Assembly: GCA_051660685.1 (NCBI GenBank)
Contig: JBOFQB010000096.1
Location: forward strand, 1-19,623
Length of the DNA stretch: 19,623 nucleotides
Direction of reading: 5' to 3'
Source: JAVBSX01 sp051660685
GTDB taxonomy: Bacteria > Planctomycetota > Planctomycetia > Pirellulales > Thermoguttaceae
Below the pieces are notes generated by a model. It worked only from the letters and a program-made list of their open reading frames with translations. It had not been told where the DNA came from and did no database searches. Positions 7,178 to 15,387 of the stretch are shown here, one piece after another. The position numbers were made by a program, and so were the translations under genes. Numbering within the stretch: position 1 is the first letter of the stretch; each line of letters begins with the position of its first letter.

Positions 7178-8203
7178 ATGAGCGAGGAACAATTCGATCA
7201 GTCCGATCACGACCACAAACCGACCCGGGAGAAATTGGGCAACATTTACGACACGTTCGTCAAAAGTTTTTTTGACCGGACGGTCATTTTTGCCGACTTT
7301 TTGCGGAATTATGCCGACCCAAAATTCGTTGCCCAGATCGACCTCGACCGGATTGAACCGGCTCCGACACACTATTTTGGCAAGGAGGGAGACGAACGAA
7401 TCGTTGATCTGGTGTTCCGTTGCCCGCTCAAAAATCGCCGAAAAAGTCGTCAGAAACTGTTAGCGGTCATTATTTTCGAGCACCAATCGACGAGTTTGCG
7501 AGAAATCCCGCAGAAGTTATGTCGCTATATTAGTGCGATTTGGGATAGTGAAAAGAAGAGGGGCGAACCGCTCTCGGCTCCGTATTTTCTCATTTTGAGA
7601 ACCGGAAAAAAGCCGCATAAGGGTCCGAAGCCGCGAATGTCGGATTTGTTGCCGAAAGACGAAATGGGCGAACAGATCGGGTCAAAGTTGGAAATTCATT
7701 ACGATGTTGTGGATTTGCCGGAGTTGGACTCGACGAAACTGATCGGGTTGCCGCAATTGCGACTGGTAATGGGGATTTTGAAGAAAATGACGGAAACGTT
7801 GAGTCTGTCGTTTGGCGAAGCGTTAATGCCGCTTCGAGAATTTGCGAATGAACAGGAGCAGGTTGATTGGCTGCGCGACATGTTGCCGTTTGTTTCGAAG
7901 GTTTTTGCGGCTCATAATCGGTGCTTGGAGCAAGAGGAGTTGAATTGCGAGGTTAAAAAGGTTTTTGGAGAAAGGACAAATGAAATGATGCTGACTGTAT
8001 TTGAAAAGGCGGAACTGAGGGGCGAAGTAAAGGGCGAAGTGAAAACGATTTTGACGATTTTGAAGGCCCGATTTAAGATTGAGGTTCCCCAACGAATCGT
8101 CAGTGAGCTGAACAGCCGGACGGACGAAATCGCCTTGCAGTCGCTCGCCGCTCTCGCCGCAACCTGCGACTCACTCGAAGATTTTGAGGCAGAGTTGGGG
8201 TAA
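7178..8203 (+). CDS. Rpn/YhgA-family PD-(D/E)XK nuclease
   Basis: A 341-residue protein of the Rpn group (recombination-promoting nuclease, formerly putative transposase, PF04754 type). The start NIYDTFVKSFFDRTVIFADFL is the usual N-terminal pattern. DLVF with Asp77 and IIFEHQS with Glu101-x-Gln103 provide a D...ExQ variant of the PD-(D/E)XK active site, followed by the PQKLCRYISAIWD helix typical of the family. The C-terminal third is helical with a GEVKGEVK coiled-coil-like stretch and a final amphipathic region. Family members cut DNA and promote RecA-independent recombination; some have been linked to phage defence. It is the last gene of the left-hand + strand block and converges on holB. 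Family assignment is firm, its cellular role is not. Confidence 0.85.
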   Translation: MSEEQFDQSDHDHKPTREKLGNIYDTFVKSFFDRTVIFADFLRNYADPKFVAQIDLDRIEPAPTHYFGKEGDERIVDLVFRCPLKNRRKSRQKLLAVIIFEHQSTSLREIPQKLCRYISAIWDSEKKRGEPLSAPYFLILRTGKKPHKGPKPRMSDLLPKDEMGEQIGSKLEIHYDVVDLPELDSTKLIGLPQLRLVMGILKKMTETLSLSFGEALMPLREFANEQEQVDWLRDMLPFVSKVFAAHNRCLEQEELNCEVKKVFGERTNEMMLTVFEKAELRGEVKGEVKTILTILKARFKIEVPQRIVSELNSRTDEIALQSLAALAATCDSLEDFEAELG

Positions 8204-8280
8204 AATGCTCACCAAGCAATGTTTGACCGCAATGATGCCCTCATCAACAGGACTATCCGGGCAAGAGATTGTTTTTCCTG

Positions 8281-8310
8281 TTTAGCCGCGTGTACAACGT
8301 ACCGCGCGTA
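8281..8310 (+). repeat. Dispersed hairpin repeat, copy 1
   Basis: This copy starts TTTAGCCG, has the mini-hairpin GTAC-AAC-GTAC and ends CGCGCGTA. It matches the copies at 9622-9651 and 9654-9683 in its fixed ends, while the stem bases differ in a compensating way. It looks like a small REP-like intergenic element. Confidence 0.65.
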
Positions 8311-8337
8311 ATGAGATTTCAAAACGCGCGGAACGTT
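8296..8337. terminator. Bidirectional hairpin between convergent genes
   Basis: Bases 8296-8309 pair with 8324-8337 as a 14-base stem with one mismatch (A8301/A8332) around a 14-base loop; the core CCGCGCGT/ACGCGCGG is GC-only apart from one pair. It begins 1 base beyond the holB stop codon and 92 bases after the Rpn stop, the right place to end both transcripts. No long T-run follows on the + strand (only TTT at 8336-8338), so it could equally be a REP-like mRNA stabiliser. Confidence 0.5.
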
Positions 8338-8338
8338 T

Positions 8339-9334
8339 CTAAGTTCCCGGTTGGGTTAGCTTTTCCGCCCAAACGTCGATGATGTACGGCAAATTGACAT
8401 TCCGGTCAACCTGCTCTAACGCATCGAGCGTCTCTCTTTGTGACTCGCACAATCGAAGTGAAAGCCCCACATCTTTGGTTCCCGTCGAATTGTCCCGGAT
8501 TCGATGCTGCAAATGTCCAAGAACCCGGTTGAACACCATCTTCAAACGGCGTCGTCGGGCCGGAGATTCCTTGCCAATCCCCTCAACAAATTCGATCAGT
8601 TGTTCCGCAAGAACATTCGGACTGCTCTTGCGATTGGACAGTTGACTTAGAAAATTGGTCATAAACGAATCAATTGATTCGTCCTGCATTTCGAGAATTT
8701 GCTGCAACCCTCCTTTCGTTTGATTGACCAATCGTAAACCGGTTTCCAACGATTCGACAATCCCTTGTTTTTCGAGCAACGTCGCCAATTGCAATCGGGA
8801 AGGAGGAGTAAATCGGATGATTTGGCAACGACTGCGGATCGTCGGCAGTTGTTTGATAATGCTGCTTCCTATAAGAATCAACAATGAATCAGGAGGAGGT
8901 TCTTCGAGCGTTTTTAGCAGCGCATTTGCCCCTTCTGCATTAAAAAAGTCGGTATCATCAATAACAGCGATTTTCCGTTTTCCCAAATACGGTGTTTTGG
9001 AAATGCTATAACAGAGACCTGCCTGACCGCGATGTTCTTTATCTCCAACAAAGAGTTCAAGGGGGATAAACGCTTTATCTTCCGGTTTGGCAATGTAGAA
9101 AAAATCAGGGTGTTCAGGAAACAGCGAGCAGGAATGACAGGTTCCACAAGCATCGAGAACCGTTTCGTCATTGTTCTGACAGAGCAGAGATCGGGCAAGA
9201 GCAAACGCAAAGGTTCTCTTGCCGATTCCCGGTTCGCCGACGAAGAGGAGACTTCCTGCGAGACGACCGCGCGCGACCGCCCGTCGAAACCGTTCGAGAT
9301 GTACATCATGTCCCAAAACACCTTGCCAAGTCAT
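8339..9334 (-). CDS. holB: DNA polymerase III delta prime subunit
   Basis: A 331-residue clamp-loader subunit that loads the sliding clamp with gamma/tau and delta. Walker A reads GEPGIGKRT (residues 33-41). A zinc-binding set of four cysteines (Cys52, Cys63, Cys66, Cys69, the last three as CGTCHSC) lies between Walker A and Walker B as usual in this family. The stretch IAVIDDTDFFNAEGANALLKTLEEPP carries Walker B and the conserved helix, and the SRC motif (TIRSRC) is present. The ATG at 9334 (MTWQGVLGHD) is chosen because the clamp-loader pattern starts there; a TTG at 9415 would add 27 residues of low-complexity sequence. No Shine-Dalgarno site precedes it. This is a core replication gene and marks the right boundary of the accessory block. 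Confidence 0.92.
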   Translation of the reverse strand: MTWQGVLGHDVHLERFRRAVARGRLAGSLLFVGEPGIGKRTFAFALARSLLCQNNDETVLDACGTCHSCSLFPEHPDFFYIAKPEDKAFIPLELFVGDKEHRGQAGLCYSISKTPYLGKRKIAVIDDTDFFNAEGANALLKTLEEPPPDSLLILIGSSIIKQLPTIRSRCQIIRFTPPSRLQLATLLEKQGIVESLETGLRLVNQTKGGLQQILEMQDESIDSFMTNFLSQLSNRKSSPNVLAEQLIEFVEGIGKESPARRRRLKMVFNRVLGHLQHRIRDNSTGTKDVGLSLRLCESQRETLDALEQVDRNVNLPYIIDVWAEKLTQPGT

Positions 9335-9494
9335 TGTGTATTGCGAGTCAGGGAAAAATAGAGAAAAGGGGGAACGGGGGGACAGGGAACCGCCGTTAAA
9401 GTCATCATAGACCAAAAGGCAGTCTCACAGGAATGATCTGATTCTCATTTGCAACGGATTGCAACTTGCGATTGTACAACAGCGTCCCTATTGT

Positions 9495-9527
9495 AGCCCG
9501 GGTTGAAGCGCAGCGAAACCCCGGGCT
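9495..9527. repeat. REP-like palindrome
   Basis: AGCCCGGG (9495-9502) and CCCGGGCT (9520-9527) form a perfect 8-base GC-rich stem enclosing a GAAGCGCAGCGAAA-type loop. Sequences of this kind, with the AAGCGCAGCGAA core between CCCGGG arms, occur as intergenic repeats in several bacterial genomes. Confidence 0.6.
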
Positions 9528-9621
9528 GTAATAATGTCACTGTTCCGCATTGAAGAAATGCAGTCCTTGAATTTTTTTATTTCAAAAAACGTGCAATGTG
9601 TATATCAACCATTGAAATACG

Positions 9622-9683
9622 TTTAGCCGCAATACAACGTATCGCGCGTAATGTTTAGCCGAGGAACATCGTTCCGCGCGTAA
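9622..9683 (+). repeat. Dispersed hairpin repeat, copies 2 and 3 in tandem
   Basis: Copy 2 (9622-9651) and copy 3 (9654-9683) each start TTTAGCCG and end CGCGCGTAA. Between these ends, copy 2 has ATAC-AAC-GTAT and copy 3 has GAAC-ATC-GTTC. Compared with copy 1 (GTAC-AAC-GTAC), the stem positions change on both sides so that pairing is kept. Confidence 0.65.
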
Positions 9684-9758
9684 AAAGGAGGTAGGAGGAA
9701 AGAAGAGGGATGCGGGGAAACAACTTTTTTTGGGGACTCGCTCTCATTCTCAATTCTT

Positions 9759-9799
9759 CCCCCTATCCCCCATTCCCTATCCCCTAATCCCTCATTCCC
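9759..9799 (-). repeat. G-quadruplex-prone tract behind the flagellin stop
   Basis: On the minus (flagellin mRNA) strand there are six runs of 3-5 G, at 9797-9799, 9789-9791, 9781-9784, 9775-9777, 9767-9771 and 9759-9763. The loops are 5, 4, 3, 3 and 3 bases. This satisfies the standard G3+N1-7 quadruplex pattern with spare runs. It begins in the flagellin stop codon and would lie in the mRNA 3' untranslated region. Confidence 0.6.
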
Positions 9800-12700
9800 T
9801 ACCTCAGAAGTCCGAGAATATAGTTGGGCAACTGATTGGCAATACCGAGCGTGCTGATGTTCGACTGGACCAACACCTGCTGTCGCGTCAGATTCGAAGT
9901 CTCCGACGCAAAATCCGTGTCCCGAATCGCACTCTCCGCCGTTGAAATCGCTTCAAGCGTGTCATTCAAAACATTCATGTTCGTCTCAAATCCCAACTTT
10001 TGAATACTCCCCAATCGTCCCCGTATCGTCGTCACATTCACAATCGCCTCATCGACAATTCGATACGCCAAATTCAAATCACCCGACGTTAAGGAAGCAT
10101 CATTACCGTTGCGCAGCTGATACAATCGTCCACTTGGTCCCCCAAGTGAAATCGTATTCACACTCGGTATACCAACCGTCAACTGTTGATTCGACACAAC
10201 TTCAGGGCCAATCTGGAACGTCGCTCCACCCCCCGTTATCTGGAAATTCGTCGTATAACCCGCTCCAACCCTGTCCGACAGATTAAAATACATCTGAAGC
10301 GTCGCCGATGAATGCTGAACCGAAAGTCCATCTGCAACCGCCTTAATTCCGTTGACCAGAACATCCGCATCTTTACCCGTCGTCCGTTCGGTTTGGACTC
10401 CATTAGCATCTCGGACATTGAAAACACCGCTCAGCGCCATAACTTCGACGAATTGCCGCGAACCGTAATTGGCGGAAACAAATTCTAACGAATAATCAGA
10501 AGGGTCTTGCGCAAAGAGCAGTTTGGCACCATTTAACACAGAAGGTGGTTCCGTCCCCCCCGTCGTCAATAACGTATCATCCTGAAGTGTTACAAGACCC
10601 GTTCCATTCCCTCGAAGATTGACCTCGAATATTTGCTTGAGTACCGAATCATTCTCGATCAGTTGCTTCACATCATTCGCCGTTGTAATCTTTTCGACAA
10701 TGAAAACCGTGATCTTCTTCGTTACAGGATCGTAACTCAGCTTCATCCCATTCTCATTAACCGTTCCGTCCGCATTGACCGTATTGTCCTCATAACGGCC
10801 CGACAAATTCAAATCGGAATTGTAAACATACGATAACGTGTAACCGTTGTAATCAGGACCCGTCCGTTTCGCCGTAAAGGTGAAACTCGCATTATCACCA
10901 TTCACCGAGGTCATTGTCCCTTGTGCATGACTGGGAACATAAATCATCGGGTCATCCTGCGAATCGGCCCAACCAACAAAATACGAGTCGAGATACACAA
11001 TGTCTTTACAGTCATCCCCCTTCGTCGGAGTCGGCGGTAATATGCCCCAACCTCCATCATCCGCGCAAATATCCCAGATCGTCCCAGGAGGTCGCAATAT
11101 GCTCGCACTGATTCCCCGCGTCTCCTCCGCGCTCAATTTCTCCCAGTATTTCACCAAATCCTGCGCGGTCGTAATCTCAAATCCACTTGCATCTGTTGCC
11201 AAATGGACAACCAGAACACCTTCTTCCCCCTCAGGAACCCCTCCTGATGTCACAAGGTAATTGTCCTTCACAAAATTGATCGCCCCCTGTCCTGCACTCG
11301 CTCCCGTTACATACGTCGATGCAGAAAACATCCGGCTGACCATATCATCCGAGGTGATAATGTCCACAACCTGATTCGCAGTCGGCGGACTGGTAAAGGA
11401 GGGTCCCTCCCCAACCAAATACACCGTCAACGTTCCTCCAACATGTCCCCCCGTTGTTCCTGTATTTCCGTAAACCCCATATTTCGAGGACAGACCCGCA
11501 CTTTCAAACGTCCCCATTCCATTGTTGCTCGGGTCCTGAGCATAATTCAAAGACGCCGTAAATCCGCTGTCCGAAACTCCACGTCCGGTCACGTCCGCAT
11601 TGATCGCCGCAATGATTTCATTCGCCGTAATCGGACCCGGAACCGCTGTTGCCGGATTGACCGCCGCACTACTTAGGGAAATTTCCAATATCCCCTTCAC
11701 CTGATTATACGACACTAAAATCCGTTCCTTTTGCGTCGTATTTTGACGCATCTGGACCGAGACATTGTTCATCCCATCTCCCCGGTCATTCGCCGTTACC
11801 GTAAAATCAAGATTCTGTATCGGTTTTCCCGTCGTCGGGTCCTCAAAAACAATCATTGCTTGTGAGAAGGATACGCCCGGATCAAACTCGGCCCAACCCG
11901 GATATTCCCTGATGATTGGCGGAAGAGCATTGGGGTCTTCATACGCCCGCACAAAATTGATGAGGACATCATTTTGGGCCAATCCCGTCTGTTTGCCCGA
12001 TATAATCAAATCAGCATTCGGATTCGACGCCGAGAGAATCGCTTTGGGATTCGCCGTTTGTCCGGGAACCGAAGTCCAATCCAAACTGAGCGGGGTATTG
12101 GTTCCTCCAACGACAAAACGAATCGGCAACGAATTATCAGGACCGAGAAACTGCACGCCTGTCCCCAAGTGCGGATCGCCGTAATACGCAACTTCGGTGA
12201 AGACACTGACTTTTGAGAGACCATGATTCCCCGGCGCAAGAGAAGCAACAACAACGGGCGGATCCGTCTTCGACTGCATGGTTCCGTCCTTAATCCATTG
12301 TTGCAACATCTCCTTCGTCATTTCCTGCCCCCAAGACGCACTGTTATTCAGGGCTGCAACAACTTCTTCGGCTGTACTAATGACACCTCCTCCGTCAACA
12401 CCGTTTTTGAAAACATCGGTGAAAACAACGGAATACAGTGAACCGGTTCCATCATTATCGCGTGAACGGTACACGGTGAACAAACCGGCTGCTCGTTCAT
12501 TCCCCCGCGATTCCGGCTCACTCAAATCAAACGCCTGTTTGACATCAAACGCCGAATGAACCCCCGAAATCGTCGTCGTTACACCATTCTGCTGTCCATT
12601 ATTGACCTTAAAACCAACCGGACCGGTTGACCCAAGATCAAAAGGATCGGTCATTGGAACGGCTGCTGTCAAGTGAAAGTAACCACTTCCATACTCTGCC

Positions 12701-15387
12701 GGGTCCGTTGAGGTTAAGACGGGAACCCGAAGATTCTGCAAAACCGTATCAACATCGGCATAGGTCGGCAAAAGGGCCGTTCCCAACGCATCTTTACGCA
12801 AATAAACCGTAATGGAATGAGGAACGCAGTTGGAAAAAACAGCCCCCACATCCAACCCCGGCGCAAGCAAGGTCGCTTCGGTATTGTCAACCGCAACAAA
12901 TTCAACATTCACCTGAGCTGGGAAAGTTGAGTTCAGGGTGATTCCACCTTGTGTAACCGAAGAGGGGATACCGTTGAGAGATGCCGGGATCGACAATTCG
13001 GGGATCGCGGATGAAAGATCAAAGGCGTTTGCCCCGATTGCCGGATCGGACATATCAAAAGTAAAAGGATGCACAGCCGGTACTGTACCCGGATACACAA
13101 TGTTTCCAACCGCTGTTGCAACATCACCGAACGTCGTTACACCATCTTCCCGAACAAAAACAGTGACCAAACCTGTCTGCGGGTCATATTCGGCTCCTGC
13201 ATTTCCCCCTTGCAAACGAATATCCGGCGCAGGAGGTGTCCCCGTCGTCGGCTGAATCTGGACGAAACGGATGTCTTGCAAATTCACAGGAGTCTTGATT
13301 CCCCCCACATCAACGGTTGATAAAGACCGTACAAACACTTCTTCGCCCGGAAGGAGACCTGCAAAAGGAAGAGAAGCCGGTTCCTGAAAGGTCAAATCGG
13401 AAAGGTCAATCTCTTTTGTTCCGGCTGCACCCCCAAGTGTCACATTAAACGTACCTCCCTCGACATTGGAAGCATTGGCAATCGCTGTTGCAATTTCATC
13501 AAAAGTAACGGCTTCAAGAGGAGGAACAGTACCGGATAACGGCGGGGCGTAAGCATCCATGGAGCGAATGTAAACGACCAGTTGACTCATTTTAGTATCG
13601 TAAACAGCCGCAACATTCGAGGTCCCGGAAAAAACAGGGTCGGTATTACCGGCTGCCTTGAAAACAAGATCAGTATTGTTGTACCCCGCCCGGGTTGCAT
13701 TCATCAGGAAAGAATCATTCGTCGCCGGGTCAAAATTGGCAAACGAAGTGATTGGCTGATTGAGGACGGGATTGACGTATTGCGTCACAGAAGGTGAAAG
13801 AACGGTGTTGGCGTAAACCAAAAGGGTTTTTCCGTCACTTCCGCTCTTATCCGTGTAACCGTAAGGAATGGACCCGGGAGTCCCTCCATTTGCTGTATCC
13901 GCTATCTTGACCGTCTCACTACCAACAGCTGCATCTGAAAAAGTAACGGAAAAACTTCCCTGTCGATTCAATGCACTTTGAACGTCCGCAAAGGTCGTAA
14001 CCGGACCAACGGTTCCCGCCGTATCAACGTAAATTTGCAGTATCTTATTGGGATTCGCAGGAGGTGAAATGTAAACCGCTGTTGCATGGAACCCCGCTTG
14101 AATCATCAATCGGGTCGGATCATTGATAAACTCAATACGGACATCATTAAAATCGGTTCCCGTTTGTGACGCAGAAAACTTCAGGTATTCCCCGGCATTG
14201 AGACTTGCAAGGGCTTTTAAGCCGTTCACATCTCCCATAAGAGCAGTCGCCGCAGTCGGTCCGTCACTGTAAACGGCATTGATTCCCCGAACGATCCCGC
14301 TTGGATTGTTCGACATGAAATTTTCATCAACCAGATTTCCATTGACATAGTTGATTGAAACATCATTGTACTTGGCTCCAGCAACATTGGCGATGAACTC
14401 AAGCGCATTATTATCATGAACACCCGGCGTCGGATCAACGTGCGTTGCGCGGGCTTTTTCCCAAGCCTGGGTCTGCAACTGCACATTGATCGTCGCTGGT
14501 GTTCCTGCGCCGTAAGATTCGCCATATTCAACCACAACCCCTCGGTCATTTCCGTAAGTGTACTTGACCTCGATGAAACCTGCTTGTTCCCCCGCCGTTC
14601 CCGCTCGAATGATGATGTCATTGTTCGGACCCGTACTGCTCGTCACAAGCGTTCCATATGTTGCGTTGGATTGCACAAGCGCCATAACTCCTGTTACATC
14701 TGTATTGGCGTTCACAAAATCCGCAATCGCGGTTATGGAAGAACCTTTGCTGAACTGTTGGACCGCTTTGCCGAGATTACCCCCGATTGAAAGCGTCACA
14801 CCATCTGAAAGAATGGAAGAAGTATAGTAAAGGGCCGCTTTTTCTGCTGCTTCACGAACGGTTACGTTGACATCAAGCGGTTTCATCTTTGTACCAAACT
14901 GCGCTTGCGTAATCGTCAGGTCCTGAATTTCGTTGCGCGGAACCCCTTGTGTCACAAAATCGAGTGAACCGTCGAGCAACTTCTTTCCCATAAAGGTCGT
15001 CATTGCCGATATTCGGTCAATTGCATCAAGTGAAGCATCGATCTGAAACTGATTGGCGTTAATCATTTCAGGGCTCATTGCCGCATCATTGGCTCCTTCG
15101 GTTACGAGACCTCGCACTTCGTTCAGAAGAATGGTGATCTGATTCAGGGCACTATCCGCAACCGCAATCATACTGTTTGCTTTAGATGTGTTACTGATTG
15201 CCGCTTTGATTCCGGTAATTTCCGAACGAATCATTTCGCTCGCAATCAAACCGGCCGGGTCATCTTTACCACTGTTAATCCGCAAACCTGTACTCAAGCG
15301 TTCAAGAGATGTTTCCAAGCCGGCATAATTGGCTTGTAACGCTTTCTGGGCTGTCATTGCAGGTATGTTGGTATAAATGCGTGTCAT
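9799..15387 (-). CDS. Giant flagellin
   Basis: A flagellin of about 1,862 residues, several times the usual 250-550. The N-terminal D0/D1 region is canonical (TNIPAMTAQKALQANY, then LERLSTGLRINSGKDDPAGL, about residues 5-60, continuing to about 140). The last 85 or so residues (TTIRGRLGSIQKLGFETN, then TAESAIRDTDFASE, ending in LGLLR) are the canonical C-terminal core. Between them lie about 1,600 residues of beta-rich sequence built from diverged units. Many units end in a helix such as TTFADVQSALN, VTFDEIATAI, TTFGDVATAV, ITANEIIAAIN, TANQVVDII or TTANDVKQLI. At least eight such units are visible. Export is by the flagellar type III system, so no signal peptide is expected. Three cysteines occur in the surface region, two close together (ICADD and DDCKD). 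ATG at 15387 is chosen at MTRIYTN; a start at 15447 would add 20 unrelated residues. No strong Shine-Dalgarno site is seen. Confidence 0.93.
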   Translation of the reverse strand: MTRIYTNIPAMTAQKALQANYAGLETSLERLSTGLRINSGKDDPAGLIASEMIRSEITGIKAAISNTSKANSMIAVADSALNQITILLNEVRGLVTEGANDAAMSPEMINANQFQIDASLDAIDRISAMTTFMGKKLLDGSLDFVTQGVPRNEIQDLTITQAQFGTKMKPLDVNVTVREAAEKAALYYTSSILSDGVTLSIGGNLGKAVQQFSKGSSITAIADFVNANTDVTGVMALVQSNATYGTLVTSSTGPNNDIIIRAGTAGEQAGFIEVKYTYGNDRGVVVEYGESYGAGTPATINVQLQTQAWEKARATHVDPTPGVHDNNALEFIANVAGAKYNDVSINYVNGNLVDENFMSNNPSGIVRGINAVYSDGPTAATALMGDVNGLKALASLNAGEYLKFSASQTGTDFNDVRIEFINDPTRLMIQAGFHATAVYISPPANPNKILQIYVDTAGTVGPVTTFADVQSALNRQGSFSVTFSDAAVGSETVKIADTANGGTPGSIPYGYTDKSGSDGKTLLVYANTVLSPSVTQYVNPVLNQPITSFANFDPATNDSFLMNATRAGYNNTDLVFKAAGNTDPVFSGTSNVAAVYDTKMSQLVVYIRSMDAYAPPLSGTVPPLEAVTFDEIATAIANASNVEGGTFNVTLGGAAGTKEIDLSDLTFQEPASLPFAGLLPGEEVFVRSLSTVDVGGIKTPVNLQDIRFVQIQPTTGTPPAPDIRLQGGNAGAEYDPQTGLVTVFVREDGVTTFGDVATAVGNIVYPGTVPAVHPFTFDMSDPAIGANAFDLSSAIPELSIPASLNGIPSSVTQGGITLNSTFPAQVNVEFVAVDNTEATLLAPGLDVGAVFSNCVPHSITVYLRKDALGTALLPTYADVDTVLQNLRVPVLTSTDPAEYGSGYFHLTAAVPMTDPFDLGSTGPVGFKVNNGQQNGVTTTISGVHSAFDVKQAFDLSEPESRGNERAAGLFTVYRSRDNDGTGSLYSVVFTDVFKNGVDGGGVISTAEEVVAALNNSASWGQEMTKEMLQQWIKDGTMQSKTDPPVVVASLAPGNHGLSKVSVFTEVAYYGDPHLGTGVQFLGPDNSLPIRFVVGGTNTPLSLDWTSVPGQTANPKAILSASNPNADLIISGKQTGLAQNDVLINFVRAYEDPNALPPIIREYPGWAEFDPGVSFSQAMIVFEDPTTGKPIQNLDFTVTANDRGDGMNNVSVQMRQNTTQKERILVSYNQVKGILEISLSSAAVNPATAVPGPITANEIIAAINADVTGRGVSDSGFTASLNYAQDPSNNGMGTFESAGLSSKYGVYGNTGTTGGHVGGTLTVYLVGEGPSFTSPPTANQVVDIITSDDMVSRMFSASTYVTGASAGQGAINFVKDNYLVTSGGVPEGEEGVLVVHLATDASGFEITTAQDLVKYWEKLSAEETRGISASILRPPGTIWDICADDGGWGILPPTPTKGDDCKDIVYLDSYFVGWADSQDDPMIYVPSHAQGTMTSVNGDNASFTFTAKRTGPDYNGYTLSYVYNSDLNLSGRYEDNTVNADGTVNENGMKLSYDPVTKKITVFIVEKITTANDVKQLIENDSVLKQIFEVNLRGNGTGLVTLQDDTLLTTGGTEPPSVLNGAKLLFAQDPSDYSLEFVSANYGSRQFVEVMALSGVFNVRDANGVQTERTTGKDADVLVNGIKAVADGLSVQHSSATLQMYFNLSDRVGAGYTTNFQITGGGATFQIGPEVVSNQQLTVGIPSVNTISLGGPSGRLYQLRNGNDASLTSGDLNLAYRIVDEAIVNVTTIRGRLGSIQKLGFETNMNVLNDTLEAISTAESAIRDTDFASETSNLTRQQVLVQSNISTLGIANQLPNYILGLLR

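Larger units (their letters stand above)
8204..8338. other. Convergent spacer between the Rpn gene and holB
   Basis: This 135-base spacer contains one copy of the hairpin repeat (8281-8310) and a degenerate inverted copy that together build a larger stem. There is no gene in it. Confidence 0.6.
9335..9798. other. Repeat-rich spacer between holB and the flagellin gene
   Basis: No gene is seen. In order it holds a G-rich tract just upstream of holB (three G runs, 9368-9387), a REP-like palindrome (9495-9527), two tandem hairpin repeats (9622-9683), a purine-rich tract (about 9684-9720) and a pyrimidine-rich tract (9743-9799). I could not place a convincing promoter for holB. Confidence 0.6.

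Noticed and set aside
6695..7372. A 225-codon open frame on the - strand across the Fic end and Rpn start
   Set aside because: It lies antisense to motif-bearing genes and across a promoter, with no motif of its own.
9368..9387. A second G-quadruplex on the + strand before holB
   Set aside because: Only three separate G runs are present, one short of an intramolecular quadruplex.
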